Shown here: positions 33,925 to 44,055 of the stretch, piece by piece
How positions within the stretch are numbered: position 1 is the first letter of the stretch
Layout: every line of letters begins with the position of its first letter
Origin: Candidatus Phytoplasma meliae
GTDB taxonomy: Bacteria; Bacillota_I; Bacilli_A; Acholeplasmatales; Acholeplasmataceae
Reading direction: 5' to 3'
Assembly (NCBI RefSeq): GCF_016876135.2
Contig: NZ_JACAOD020000007.1
Coordinates: forward strand, 97 to 51,135
Length of the DNA: 51,039 nt
Made by a program: the position numbers and the translations under genes
Notes under the pieces: generated by a model
What the model saw: the letters and a program-made list of their open reading frames with translations, nothing else
Database searches by the model: none
Told to the model about the DNA's origin: nothing

Positions 33925-33938
33925 TATATAAGTGCTAT
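33912..33938. promoter_or_regulatory. CIRCE operator (HrcA site)
   Basis: TTGGCACTG-N9-AAGTGCTAT, a 9-9-9 inverted repeat close to the consensus TTAGCACTC-N9-GAGTGCTAA (four positions differ). It overlaps the hsp20 -35 box, so HrcA binding would exclude RNA polymerase until heat stress. Confidence 0.8.
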
Positions 33939-33969
33939 TTTTTTAAGATCGGCAAGCATCATTTTAAGG

Positions 33970-33984
33970 TACAATATTATTGTA
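33970..33984. promoter_or_regulatory. 15-nt perfect palindrome upstream of the protease gene
   Basis: TACAATA-T-TATTGTA. It overlaps a possible -10 (TACAAT) on the + strand, 140 nt before the gene at 34124. It could be an operator; this is only a symmetry argument. Confidence 0.35.
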
Positions 33985-34123
33985 AAAAATATTAAACTAA
34001 AACAGCAAGGCAAATATAGATTAATGTTTTAAATATATAAACAATATAAACATTTGATAACAAATCAAATTAATCTTAATCTGCATTAAAACTACATAAA
34101 AAAATAAGCGAGTATAAACAAAA

Positions 34124-37087
34124 TTGAAAAAAATTAATTATTATAAGAAATTGATACTTTTTTTTAGTATATCCATTATTTTTGGTATAGGTTTGATTCA
34201 AATAATCAGATATCCTAAAAACATCTATTATAAAAATAACTTAATTTCTGCCAACAATCAATGGCAATCGCTAGCTAAAACAGATAGAAAACTAATAACT
34301 CAAGAAATAAATACAAAAAACCAACACTTAGAAACATTAAAAAATGAATTAAAAAGCGATTTGCAAAAAAAAGAAAACATAAAATCAAATCAAATCCGTC
34401 AAAATAAAAATAAATTATGTCAAATTAAAACATCAAACCAAAACCAAGCATTAGGCATTATAATATTTGCTGATAATAATAAATATTGGATAATTACCCC
34501 TAAAAATGAAAAAATACCTAAAAATCAAATTCAAATCAAATTCAACAACACTTACGAAATAGGACAAAAGAGAGAAAAAAACAAAGATCTGCCACAAGAA
34601 TTCAACAAATTATCCCAAGATTTTGACATTATTAATTTTTCATCTAAAAACGAGTATCCTATAATTATTTTAGATAGCCAAAAAGGTAATCAAAAATACT
34701 ATCAAGGACAAATGCTACATTCTTTTGTTATAAGTCCTTCTGGAATAATAGCCTTTCAAGAAAGTTTTATTAGCGAAAACATTACTTTAACAAATCAAAA
34801 TATATCAACAAATGTGCAAATACCTATTTCTAGTCGTAATGATTCAACCAATCCACAAACTGTCTTTTTCACTGAAAACGGCAATTTATTAGGATTTTTA
34901 ACCAATGCTAAAAATAAAAATGAAAAAGGGATTAAATATTTAAAAGTTATTTTGCCAATCTCCTTCAACAATGCAACTATTCCCAAAACAACACCACAGG
35001 AGGAAACACAAAACCAACCAGAATCATCTCACATCAAAACTTTACTTTCTGAATTAAATACCATTACTTTGTTTATTAATACAGGATATAGCTTGGGAAC
35101 TGGTATAATCGTTAAACAAGAAAAAATACCAAATCAAGAAAAAATAAAATATTACACTTTAACTAATCGTCATGTAATTGAAAGTTTTTACGACGCGCAG
35201 AAACGGAATAATCTAAATACATCAAAATCAATTTATGTCGAAAACGAAACTATAGGAAACATCCCGGCTGAATTATATGCTTTTATTGGAAATCAGCGCG
35301 AATATGATGATATAGCTATTATCACTTTTACCCTCAATCAAGGGGAAAAAACTGAAATAATCAATGCAAATATAAAAAAACATGTTGCTTTTGATGAACA
35401 AAATTTAAAACAAGAAATTAATATTGAACAAGGAGAAACCATTTATGCATTGGGTTGCCAAAAAGGTTTACAAACACAAATACAACCATTTTCTTTCTTA
35501 GACTTGTTTTTTCAACTCAAACAACAAGATCAAATACAATATAAAAAAAATTTATTTAAACAAGGTATTATTTCTTATTTAAACGAAAAAGAAATTAATT
35601 TAGATATCACTTTAGATGCTGGAAATAGTGGCGGCCCTCTTTTTAATGCATCAGGGAAACTCATAGGAATTAACAAAAGTTATTATAAATATTTACGAAT
35701 TTCACAATCAATTAACATTAATCACGTAAAGCAACTATTTTATCATTTATTAAAATTAAAACAAAGTAATTACAACGAAACGAAATTTCAATTACCTGAA
35801 GATATTCCGCAAAAAATCAAACAATTACAAGAACAATTCCCCACAAAAACACAAATCATTTTAAAAGATTTATTTAAATATTTACAAAATCAACCCGAAC
35901 ATAAAATAATTTGTAAGTCTCCCAATGGTGCTAACCAAATTTTAACAATCAATTTACACGGTTCCGAATCGTTACAAATTGTCAATTGCGATTTCAACAC
36001 ATATCATAAATTAGAACTCACCGTTAAGGAGGATCTTCGATGGCAAACATTCCTTTTGACCTTTCAATTATTCCACAATCAAGAAACGACAAAGCCAGCT
36101 TATCAAGAAACAATTTCTATATATCCACAAGATATTGAAAAATTATTTTTAACATTTGAAACCAAAGAACTTTCTTATGAATCGTTGTTAACCAAAGAAC
36201 AAACGAATTTAAAAGAGAAAATAGCTTTAATCTCTCAAGAAGAAAACGAAAAAGACCCAAGAGAAAAACACCAAAATCAAGAAGAATTTATTAAAAAAGA
36301 AATATTACAAACTGTAGTTTTGTGTCAAAACATTGATAACCAGAAAGATTCTAATTTAGGCATAATCATTAACAAAAAACAATTAGATAATGAAACTCCT
36401 AATTTTTTGTATACAGTTATTTTCAAACCAAACAACAATAATCAAATAACAGATGCTATCTATAATACTTTTAACAACAAAGTCAAAATCACTATTCAAA
36501 CACCTTATGGTTTACAAGATGAAGAAGGACAATATCAAAATATAGCAACTTTTTTTAATCCTTTTGTTTACATCAATTTTACATCTGATAAAGAATATCT
36601 GGTTACTAATTTAGCATCAAATAATCCTATATTAGGAGAAACTATATATTTAATTAGTGATTGCAATGATATTTCTAAAAAAGCTTTAGCACCACATCTT
36701 TTTCATAGTCATTTAGCTAACGACATTTGCCACCAAAGCCAAGAAATTATGGTAGATACTACTTTTTTAACAGGATGTTTGCAAGAAGAAGTGTCTTCCA
36801 CAAATTCTTATTATAACAATTGGTTTCTTTTCAATTCCCAAGGAAATTTAGTAAATATGTGTTCTAAACAAGATATTATTGATTATTCTATTCCCGAATT
36901 TCCTTTTATTATTTTCCCTAAATTAAATATCGCTTTTAATAAATTATTACAAATTAATTTCGTCCAACTTTATATTTTTATTATTTGGTCTTTATTATCT
37001 ATTGCTATTTTTCTAATCATTACTTATTTTAATAACCCAAAAAATAAATATTACTGTTTACAACAACAATTAACACTTTATAATTAA
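34124..37087 (+). CDS. membrane-anchored protein with three trypsin-like folds, central one active
   Basis: 987 residues with membrane segments near 9-28 and 946-967, so most of the chain probably lies outside the cell. The central domain (about 305-545) is HtrA-like with a full triad: H350 in LTNRHVIE, D396 in YDDIAII, S502 in DAGNSGGPLFN. Domain 1 (about 105-280) keeps the pattern (GIIIFADNNKYWIITP, FDIINF, then STNPQTVFFTENGNLLGF) without His or Ser. Domain 3 (about 728-925) does the same (LGIIINKKQ, NSYYNNWFLFNSQGNLV). A spacer at 550-720 is helix-rich. Start is TTG with only weak GCGAG upstream. It is divergent from hsp20, with the CIRCE site between. Function inferred: extracytoplasmic serine protease; substrates unknown. 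Confidence 0.75.
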   Translation: MKKINYYKKLILFFSISIIFGIGLIQIIRYPKNIYYKNNLISANNQWQSLAKTDRKLITQEINTKNQHLETLKNELKSDLQKKENIKSNQIRQNKNKLCQIKTSNQNQALGIIIFADNNKYWIITPKNEKIPKNQIQIKFNNTYEIGQKREKNKDLPQEFNKLSQDFDIINFSSKNEYPIIILDSQKGNQKYYQGQMLHSFVISPSGIIAFQESFISENITLTNQNISTNVQIPISSRNDSTNPQTVFFTENGNLLGFLTNAKNKNEKGIKYLKVILPISFNNATIPKTTPQEETQNQPESSHIKTLLSELNTITLFINTGYSLGTGIIVKQEKIPNQEKIKYYTLTNRHVIESFYDAQKRNNLNTSKSIYVENETIGNIPAELYAFIGNQREYDDIAIITFTLNQGEKTEIINANIKKHVAFDEQNLKQEINIEQGETIYALGCQKGLQTQIQPFSFLDLFFQLKQQDQIQYKKNLFKQGIISYLNEKEINLDITLDAGNSGGPLFNASGKLIGINKSYYKYLRISQSININHVKQLFYHLLKLKQSNYNETKFQLPEDIPQKIKQLQEQFPTKTQIILKDLFKYLQNQPEHKIICKSPNGANQILTINLHGSESLQIVNCDFNTYHKLELTVKEDLRWQTFLLTFQLFHNQETTKPAYQETISIYPQDIEKLFLTFETKELSYESLLTKEQTNLKEKIALISQEENEKDPREKHQNQEEFIKKEILQTVVLCQNIDNQKDSNLGIIINKKQLDNETPNFLYTVIFKPNNNNQITDAIYNTFNNKVKITIQTPYGLQDEEGQYQNIATFFNPFVYINFTSDKEYLVTNLASNNPILGETIYLISDCNDISKKALAPHLFHSHLANDICHQSQEIMVDTTFLTGCLQEEVSSTNSYYNNWFLFNSQGNLVNMCSKQDIIDYSIPEFPFIIFPKLNIAFNKLLQINFVQLYIFIIWSLLSIAIFLIITYFNNPKNKYYCLQQQLTLYN

Positions 37088-37088
37088 A

Positions 37089-37121
37089 AAAGCACCCTTC
37101 TATCAAAAAGAAGGGTGCTTT
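37089..37121. terminator. bidirectional terminator between protease gene and ecfT
   Basis: 13-bp perfect stem aaagcacccttct / agaagggtgcttt with a 7-nt loop and A/T runs on both sides; it serves both converging genes. Confidence 0.88.
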
Positions 37122-37923
37122 AATTAAAAGGATAATAAAACCTCTTAAAACGATATAATAAATAAATACTTAATAATAATAATATCAATCCTAAAAAAAG
37201 AGTACATAAATCTAAAAAACTAAATTTTTTATAATAATACCAAGTTCTTTTTGGATTTTGTCCAAAACGTCTTAATTGCATAGCATTAGTAATAATATCT
37301 ATTTTTTCTAAATTCCAAAAAATCAAAGAAATAATAGTAAATGTGATTTTTTGCATCTTATTAGAAATTCTTTTTAAACCACGCGCTTGTTGCATTAAAT
37401 TCATATTTTGATAATCCTTTTGAATTCCAGGAATATAGCGAATTGTTAAAGCCAAAGCATAACTAGTTTTGTAATTAATACCCCATTGATTTAGACTAGC
37501 AGCTAATTCACTAGGATTAGTAGTTAAAATAAATACCAAAAACAAAGGGATAATACAACAGTATTTTAAAAATAAATTAAGATGATAAAACAACTGAGCA
37601 CGAGTAATAAACCAAAACAGAGGAGAAGCAGAATCCTGATACACCACAGCTCCATATTTATGAAAAAACAATAAAATCATCAAATTATTAAGACACAAAA
37701 AAAATAAAATTCCCTTAACTACTCCTGCTATTTGATACCACTTAATTTGAGAAAAATACAATAAAAGCAAAGATAAAATAGCAATGCCTAACAAAAACCA
37801 AATATGATAAACAAGCATAGAAGCAATTGATATTAAAATAACAAATACTAATTTAGTAGCTCCTTGAATTTGATAAATAAAATTATTTTGCGGGCGATAT
37901 TCTAAAATGTGATTTTGATACAT
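37120..37923 (-). CDS. ecfT: ECF transporter transmembrane subunit EcfT
   Basis: 267 residues. CbiQ/EcfT-family scaffold that couples the ATPases to the substrate-binding S component. Several hydrophobic segments and the two coupling motifs, QARGL (about 179-183) and AMQLRRFG (second motif, Arg-Arg-Phe in place of Arg-Gly-Phe). Begins 3 nt after the ATPase gene, so translation is coupled. Confidence 0.92.
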   Translation of the reverse strand: MYQNHILEYRPQNNFIYQIQGATKLVFVILISIASMLVYHIWFLLGIAILSLLLLYFSQIKWYQIAGVVKGILFFLCLNNLMILLFFHKYGAVVYQDSASPLFWFITRAQLFYHLNLFLKYCCIIPLFLVFILTTNPSELAASLNQWGINYKTSYALALTIRYIPGIQKDYQNMNLMQQARGLKRISNKMQKITFTIISLIFWNLEKIDIITNAMQLRRFGQNPKRTWYYYKKFSFLDLCTLFLGLILLLLSIYLLYRFKRFYYPFN

Positions 37924-37926
37924 CAG

Positions 37927-39666
37927 TTAACCAAGCTCCTTATTTAAAGTAGCTATTTTTTGAAGCAAACTCACTTTATCGCCAATACCTATCGATAATT
38001 TTTGCAAAAGGGTTGTCATAGTCATAGGTTTTATGCCTGCCTTTTTCATTAAAACATCATTATGGAAAATAGATATAGGAGTGTTATTGGCAATAATAGT
38101 TCCTTCAGATAAAAGCCATGTTTTGTGAGTATATGTTAATGCCAACGAAAGATCATTTGTAATAATGACAATAGTAGTTCCTGTTTGATTTAGTTTTTCT
38201 AAAAATAACATTAATTTAGTATAATGGTAAAAATCTTGACCCACTGTTGGCTCATCTAAAATAATAATTTGCGGTTGCAACACCAAAATCGCAGCAATAG
38301 TTAATCTTTTTTTTTGTCCAAAACTAAGAGAATTGATCAAATCATTAGATAAAGGGGTTAAATCACAAATATTTAAAACAAATTGAACTCGCTTTTGAAT
38401 TTCTTGGTGTGTCAATTTTTGAGCAAGCAAACCTAAAGCTACCTCTTCAAAAACAGTTTTTTGTGAAATCATATGATAAGGATTTTGAGAGACAAAGCCA
38501 ATTTTAGTAACTTTTTGATACCACGGTATTTTGCATAAATGTTCACCCTGCCATGTAATTTCTCCTTTTGAAGGAATTAAAAGACCTGCCATAATTTTTG
38601 CCAAAATACTTTTGCCACAGCCATTTGCTCCAAGAATGCTAATCATTTCACCTGCATGTAAAGTTAAAGAAATATCATTTAAAATATTTGAATTTTCCTG
38701 TGGTTGTATTTGTGCATTTTCGTATGAAACATTTACAAGTTGCAATAAAGGTTTTAAACTATAAGGGGTTGAGGATTGTGATATTGGAACAGCTCTTGGC
38801 ATCTTGTCAAGAAAAATCATAAATTCTTGCGCCAAATCAGCCACTTGCATTTTATCCAAATTTAGCAAATTATTAATTTTAGTTAAATTAATCTCAGTAT
38901 ACCTTAAAAGATTAAGATAAGTTGGTTCTTGAACTCCTTGTTGCAATAAAATTTTAGCTTGAATAATTTGATTACTTGACATGTCAGCAATAATTTGACC
39001 ATCATTAAAAGCTATAACGCGGTCAAAAGAATCATCTAACACATGTTCTAAACAATGTTCTACCATCAAAATAGTATTTTGATTTTCATCATGAATTTGC
39101 TTAATTAAGGTAGTTATTTGATTTTGCATCAAAGAATCAAGATTTGATAAAGCTTCATCAAATAATAAAATAGCAGGATTATAAATCAAAACTCCAGCCA
39201 TAGCCACTAATTGTTTGGCGCCTTCTGATAAATATTGAAGTTTTTTATCTAAAACATCTTTTAAATGTAATTTTTCTGACCATTGATTTACTTGTTGCTG
39301 CATTTGAGTAACAGTAACACAATCATTTTCTAAAGCAAAAGCCATATCTTCTGCCACTGTTAACCCCACAAATTGATTATCAGTATCTTGCATAATAGTC
39401 CCAACATCAGAAGATAAATCAAAAATGCTAGTTTGAGCCAAAGATTTGCCTTTAATCATCGCACTACCTGTTATTTGACCAGGATAACTATAAGGAACTA
39501 ACCCATTAATACATTTAAGAAAGGTTGATTTACCGCTGCCATTTTTACCAATAATCAAAATTTTTTCCCCTTGATAAATTGTAATATTAAGGTTTTTTAA
39601 GGTATCTTTTTTTTGGTTATAATATCTGAAACTAAAATCTTTAAAAATAATTAATGGTTTTTTCAT
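37927..39666 (-). CDS. ECF transporter ATPase, two fused ABC domains
   Basis: 579 residues. EcfA and EcfA' in one chain. Domain 1: GKNGSGKST, MQDTDNQFVG, LSEGAKQL, ILLFDEAL. Domain 2 (from about 305): GANGCGKSILA (Ile where Thr/Ser-Thr is usual), SQNPYHMI, LSFGQKKRL, IIILDEPTVGQD. Fused ATPases are common in ECF systems encoded with their own S and T subunits (YkoD-like). Powers uptake of a vitamin or similar small molecule. Third position in this operon order: S component, ATPase, EcfT. Confidence 0.92.
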   Translation of the reverse strand: MKKPLIIFKDFSFRYYNQKKDTLKNLNITIYQGEKILIIGKNGSGKSTFLKCINGLVPYSYPGQITGSAMIKGKSLAQTSIFDLSSDVGTIMQDTDNQFVGLTVAEDMAFALENDCVTVTQMQQQVNQWSEKLHLKDVLDKKLQYLSEGAKQLVAMAGVLIYNPAILLFDEALSNLDSLMQNQITTLIKQIHDENQNTILMVEHCLEHVLDDSFDRVIAFNDGQIIADMSSNQIIQAKILLQQGVQEPTYLNLLRYTEINLTKINNLLNLDKMQVADLAQEFMIFLDKMPRAVPISQSSTPYSLKPLLQLVNVSYENAQIQPQENSNILNDISLTLHAGEMISILGANGCGKSILAKIMAGLLIPSKGEITWQGEHLCKIPWYQKVTKIGFVSQNPYHMISQKTVFEEVALGLLAQKLTHQEIQKRVQFVLNICDLTPLSNDLINSLSFGQKKRLTIAAILVLQPQIIILDEPTVGQDFYHYTKLMLFLEKLNQTGTTIVIITNDLSLALTYTHKTWLLSEGTIIANNTPISIFHNDVLMKKAGIKPMTMTTLLQKLSIGIGDKVSLLQKIATLNKELG

Positions 39667-39745
39667 AAAATCCTCTTTTAGTAATGGGGCGGCAATAGTA
39701 CAAAATAATTAAAAAAAGGGATATTTACTCTGGATGCGCAAGAAA

Positions 39746-40309
39746 CTATATTGTTATTGGATTGCAAGAAATTTGCAAAACAAAATGAGTGTAGTGGCGA
39801 TTATAACGCAACATCAAAGGAATCCCTATAAAACTACAGGCAATAATATTAGTGATAACTATTAAAAAACCTTGACAAAAAACTAATTGCCAAGGTTGAT
39901 GATAAATCCATAAATCAGATACAGGAGCAAGAAAGCCCCAAACTAATAAATTTACCAAAACTTGATAAAACCAAAATCCTACTATTTTTTTTTTATTCAA
40001 AGATTGATATTTAAGATTAATGATTTTTTGTAACAAGCCATAAAGAAAACCAATGACGCCAGAACAAATAATCCAATTCCAAAACACATTGCCAAAAACA
40101 ATAAAATCTTTAATAGTGTGTCCGATAATTCCTACATAAAACCCCACAAAAGGTCCAAATAATACAGCAACAAAAGCCAAAAAAGGAGAAGCTGTTTCAA
40201 TATTAACATTAGGAGCAATAGGAATTGAGGCTAAACAACTTAAAATAACAAAAATAGCAGCATTAATGGCAATAGTAACAGTTTTTTTAATAGCATTATC
40301 TTGTTTCAT
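39746..40309 (-). CDS. ECF transporter S component (UPF0397-like)
   Basis: 187 residues. Five to six membrane segments. The N-terminal pattern SIPIAPNVNIETASPFLAF and VLFGPFVGFYVGIIGHTIKD is that of the UPF0397 S-component group. It is the first gene of a dedicated ECF module. Substrate not predictable from sequence alone; thiamine precursors or other cofactors are possibilities. 79 nt separate it from the ATPase gene. Confidence 0.85.
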   Translation of the reverse strand: MKQDNAIKKTVTIAINAAIFVILSCLASIPIAPNVNIETASPFLAFVAVLFGPFVGFYVGIIGHTIKDFIVFGNVFWNWIICSGVIGFLYGLLQKIINLKYQSLNKKKIVGFWFYQVLVNLLVWGFLAPVSDLWIYHQPWQLVFCQGFLIVITNIIACSFIGIPLMLRYNRHYTHFVLQISCNPITI

Positions 40310-40383
40310 ATAATTTTTTCTTTTCTATCGATTTCAAATAACAATACGTGCTCCTAAAGAGAAAGATCACAAGGGGATTGAGG

Positions 40384-43008
40384 TTATGAACATTTATCAG
40401 TGTGACTTGCTAATAATTTATCATATTGCATACGATAAGTATGATATTTCTTTTTTTCAATTGCAATTTTTTGAGGAGAGGCTTTGCTCAAAAATAATGG
40501 ATTATTTAAAATTTTTTCACTTCTAGCAAGTTCTTCTAAAAGCATCCTTTTTTGTTTTAAAAAACTATTTTGTACTTTAATTTGATTAAAACATTGAAAT
40601 GCCGCTTGATCAATATAAAGATTAATTTTTTTTCCTAAAAATAAAAGTGTTTTCTGGGAATCTGCTACTTTTTGAGTAATGGTAAGGGTATTAGCATGTA
40701 ATAAAGTTTGTAAAGGTTTGGTTAAAGGGAGCAAATCTTGTTGAAGTGCGCTTGTTGTTTCTAAGGTAATATTTAAAAAAATATCATTTTCAATATTGTA
40801 TTCATTTCTAAAATGTCTCATTTTAACAACTAATTGCTTTAAATCTTCAAAATCACTTAAAGCTTGAGGATTGTGATATGACATGGGTGATAATAAAGTT
40901 TGGGTGATGTTAATAGTGGTATCAAAAAAAGAATAAAGAGCGTCCGTTACAAAAGGAATAAAAGGATGTAGCAATTGTAAAATATTTTTAATAAGGGAAG
41001 TTAAAAAATTAGAAGTATTTTGGTTATTGGAGGAATTATGTTTATTTAAATCATGTTTAGCAAAAACTAAATACCAATTAGCAAAATCTTCCCAAATAAA
41101 GTGATATAAAAGTTTTCCAATTTCTTTTAATTCATATTTTTGATATAAATTAGTAATTGCTTGTGTTGTTGCATGCAATTGATGCAAAAGAGCTTTTTGA
41201 GGCAAAGATAATTGTTTAATATCAAATTCTACAGCAATTGTAGTTGTCTTAATATTTAATTTAATAAAACGACAAATATTCCACAATTTATTAATAAAAT
41301 TCCAAGCAGCTTTAACTTTATTTTCATCATAAAGCAAATCATATCCAGGAGCAACATTAGTAGTTAAAAACCAACGCAAAGCATCGGCGCCATATTGATC
41401 GATTACATCCAAAGGATCAACGCCATTGCCTTTAGATTTAGACATTTTTTGACCTTGACTATCTCTTACTAAACCGTGTAACAAAACATCTTTAAAAGGG
41501 TCTCTCCCTGTTAATAAAATGCTTTGAAATACCATTTTAGAAACCCAAAACGTTAAAATATCATATCCTGTCACTAAAACATCAACAGGAAAACGTTTTT
41601 GAAAAACCAAAGAAGTTTCATCAGGCCATCCCAAAACGTTAAAAGGCCATAAAGCAGATGAAAACCATGTATCCAAAACATCATGATCCAAAGTCCAACC
41701 TTTACCAGGAGAATGAAGTTGCACTTTAATTTCTTTCCCTTTGTGCCAAGCAGGAATTTGATGACCCCACCATAATTGACGCGAAATACACCAATCTTCA
41801 ATATTTTCTAACCAACGATTAAAAACATAATGAAAACGTTGAGGATAAAAATTAATTTTATTAGCTTGTAAGGCTTGTTGAGCAATATCTTTGGTTTTTA
41901 AAAACCACTGCAAAGAAAGTCTCGGTTCAATCACAGCTCCTGAAATACTTGAATATCCAACTTGATGGACATGATTGATAATTTTAGTAATTACTTGTTT
42001 TTGTTGTAAATCTTGAATTAATTTTTGACGACAATCAAAACGATTTAAACCTTGATATTGACTGGCTAATTGATTCATGATCCCATCTTCATGCATACAT
42101 AAAACAGCTTTTAATTGATGTCTTTGCGCCACTTCAAAATCATTAAGATCATGACCTGGAGTAACTTTAACCACTCCTGTTCCAAACTGAGGATCAACAT
42201 GAGAATCACTGATAACAGGAATTAAAATATTAGTTCCAGGAATAATAGCTTGACGCCCAATAAAACTTTGATAACGCAAATCATCAGGATGAACCATCAA
42301 AGCTTGATCAGCAAACATAGTTTCAGGACGAGTAGTAGCAATTTCTAAAAAAAGATTATTTGCTTCCAAACAAGGACTATCATTTTTAGGATGACTGGAT
42401 AAATAATATTTAATATAATATAATTTTCCTTGTGTTTCTTGATAATTAACTTCTACATTAGACAACGCTGTTTTGGTTTCAGGATCCCAATTAATAATTT
42501 TATAATCACGATAAATCAGTTTTTTTTGATACAAAGTAATAAAAACATTTTGTACTGTTTGACTCAATTTATTATCAAGAGTAAATTGCTCCCAATTATA
42601 ATCTAAATGTAATCCTAAAGCTCGCCACTGCTTGCGAATATTAGTAGCATATTGGTCTTTCCATTGCCAAGCATATTTTAAAAAAACATCTTTATCCAAA
42701 GATGAAGTTAAAAGTCCTTTTTTCTTTAATTGCTCTTTCACCTTATTTTGAGTAGCAATTCCTGCATGATCCATTCCTGGTAAAAAAAGAACATCAAAAC
42801 CTTGCATCTTTTTAAAACGAACAATAATATCTTGAATAGTATTATTCCAAGCATGTCCTAAATGTAATTTACCAGTAATATTAGGAGGAGGAATGACCAC
42901 AGTAAAGGTTTTTTTATTGGCACTATTACTGGCAATAAAAAAACCTTTTTGTAACCAATTTTGGTATCTTTGGTGTTCAACTTCTTTAAAATCATATTTA
43001 TTTTTCAT
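40384..43008 (-). CDS. valS: valyl-tRNA synthetase
   Basis: 874 residues, full length. Class I synthetase: PPPNITGKLHLGHAW (HIGH-type), editing domain with TTRPETMFADQALMVHP, W-C-I-S-R-Q-L-W-W-G-H (WCISRQLWWGHQIPAW), GQKMSKSKGN (KMSKS), then the helical anticodon domain and a C-terminal coiled coil (LKQKRMLLEELARSEKIL). AAAGGAAA lies upstream. No T-box leader was found in the 139 nt before it. Followed by the ECF S component gene after 74 nt. Confidence 0.97.
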   Translation of the reverse strand: MKNKYDFKEVEHQRYQNWLQKGFFIASNSANKKTFTVVIPPPNITGKLHLGHAWNNTIQDIIVRFKKMQGFDVLFLPGMDHAGIATQNKVKEQLKKKGLLTSSLDKDVFLKYAWQWKDQYATNIRKQWRALGLHLDYNWEQFTLDNKLSQTVQNVFITLYQKKLIYRDYKIINWDPETKTALSNVEVNYQETQGKLYYIKYYLSSHPKNDSPCLEANNLFLEIATTRPETMFADQALMVHPDDLRYQSFIGRQAIIPGTNILIPVISDSHVDPQFGTGVVKVTPGHDLNDFEVAQRHQLKAVLCMHEDGIMNQLASQYQGLNRFDCRQKLIQDLQQKQVITKIINHVHQVGYSSISGAVIEPRLSLQWFLKTKDIAQQALQANKINFYPQRFHYVFNRWLENIEDWCISRQLWWGHQIPAWHKGKEIKVQLHSPGKGWTLDHDVLDTWFSSALWPFNVLGWPDETSLVFQKRFPVDVLVTGYDILTFWVSKMVFQSILLTGRDPFKDVLLHGLVRDSQGQKMSKSKGNGVDPLDVIDQYGADALRWFLTTNVAPGYDLLYDENKVKAAWNFINKLWNICRFIKLNIKTTTIAVEFDIKQLSLPQKALLHQLHATTQAITNLYQKYELKEIGKLLYHFIWEDFANWYLVFAKHDLNKHNSSNNQNTSNFLTSLIKNILQLLHPFIPFVTDALYSFFDTTINITQTLLSPMSYHNPQALSDFEDLKQLVVKMRHFRNEYNIENDIFLNITLETTSALQQDLLPLTKPLQTLLHANTLTITQKVADSQKTLLFLGKKINLYIDQAAFQCFNQIKVQNSFLKQKRMLLEELARSEKILNNPLFLSKASPQKIAIEKKKYHTYRMQYDKLLASHTDKCS

Positions 43009-43147
43009 AAATAATTTTTCCTTTTGTTAATTTATGGCTTGTTCTTGTTCTTGTGTCTTGGAACAAGATGGTTTTACTCTGACTCAATTAAAGTGATTTA
43101 TTGTTACCCTTTTCAAAACCGCCAACTTAACGCTGGAATCGACATAA

Positions 43148-43726
43148 TTATTGCTGCGTTAAGTGTGCTAAAAATGCTTTCAATTCTTCAAATCCTTCTA
43201 ATTTAGTTGATGAAATCAAAAAAAAATGTTGAATATGATTAAAATGACTAATTAATATTTTTAAGCGTTGTTGTTGTAAGTTTTTTTTAACTTGATCTTT
43301 TTTCACAAAGATAACGATTACCTGAAATCCAGCTTGAAGCAAAGCTTGATGAATTTGATCATCTTGCAAAGTAGGGCCTATTTTAAAATCAATTAATTGT
43401 AAAATAGCTTTTAAATGACTAGTGTTTTCCAAAAAAGATATAATCATAGGCAATAATTGTTGTTTAATTGTTTTATTTTTTTGAGCATAACCATAACCAG
43501 GAGTATCTATTAAATAAAAATTATGATTAAGCAAATAATAATTCAAAGTGACTGTTTTACCTGGAGTACGAGAAGTTTTAGCAAGTTTTTTTCTTTGAGT
43601 TAAAGTGTTAATAAAAGTACTTTTACCAACATTGCTACGTCCCATTAACATAATTTCAGGATATTTTTCTAAAGGGGCGTCTTTAAAATTAGTAATACTG
43701 CGCAAAAAAATAGCATTTTTAATCAT
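43148..43726 (-). CDS. engB: ribosome biogenesis GTPase EngB (YsxC/YihA)
   Basis: 192 residues from 43726. G1 GRSNVGKST, G2 region SRTPGKT, G3 DTPGYGYA, G4 VKKDQVKK (family T-K-x-D replaced by K-K-D), G5 SSTKLEG. Needed for late 50S assembly. Start chosen at MIKNAIFLRS because AAAGGAAA precedes it and the length matches the family; the frame extends to 43762. It is upstream of valS on the same strand. Confidence 0.94.
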   Translation of the reverse strand: MIKNAIFLRSITNFKDAPLEKYPEIMLMGRSNVGKSTFINTLTQRKKLAKTSRTPGKTVTLNYYLLNHNFYLIDTPGYGYAQKNKTIKQQLLPMIISFLENTSHLKAILQLIDFKIGPTLQDDQIHQALLQAGFQVIVIFVKKDQVKKNLQQQRLKILISHFNHIQHFFLISSTKLEGFEELKAFLAHLTQQ

Positions 43727-43917
43727 ATTTAATATTTCCTTTATCACAATTCTTGACAACATATTGTTATTTATTTAAGGAGGGTTAATTGAAATATTAC
43801 CAAACTAGTAGTTAAAATCTTTAATTTAGTTAATTTAACAAATATCATTATAACAAAATTATGATTCATGATTAATTTTTTATTTTTGAAGTAATTTAGT
43901 TTTTACAATAATCTTCT

Positions 43918-43945
43918 TTGATAAAACGTAGTTTTTTGATAGAAT
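43918..43945 (+). promoter_or_regulatory. promoter of holA
   Basis: TTGATA (43918-43923), a 16-nt spacer, TAGAAT (43940-43945); about 105 nt to the holA ATG. Confidence 0.6.
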
Positions 43946-44055
43946 CTTTAATAGATCAATTATAAATTCTTAGAACTAGCATAAATGTAAAAAATATAGC
44001 ATCCTTAAACAAATTAAAAACTGAAGAAGCAAAAAAGCAAAAGTGAGATCTTAAC

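Noticed and set aside
40384..43008. Short open frames antisense to valS and other large genes
   Set aside because: They are shadows of strongly supported coding regions with no ribosome binding sites.
43009..43147. Possible T-box leader before valS
   Set aside because: No AGGGTGG-type antiterminator motif or specifier stem could be found.
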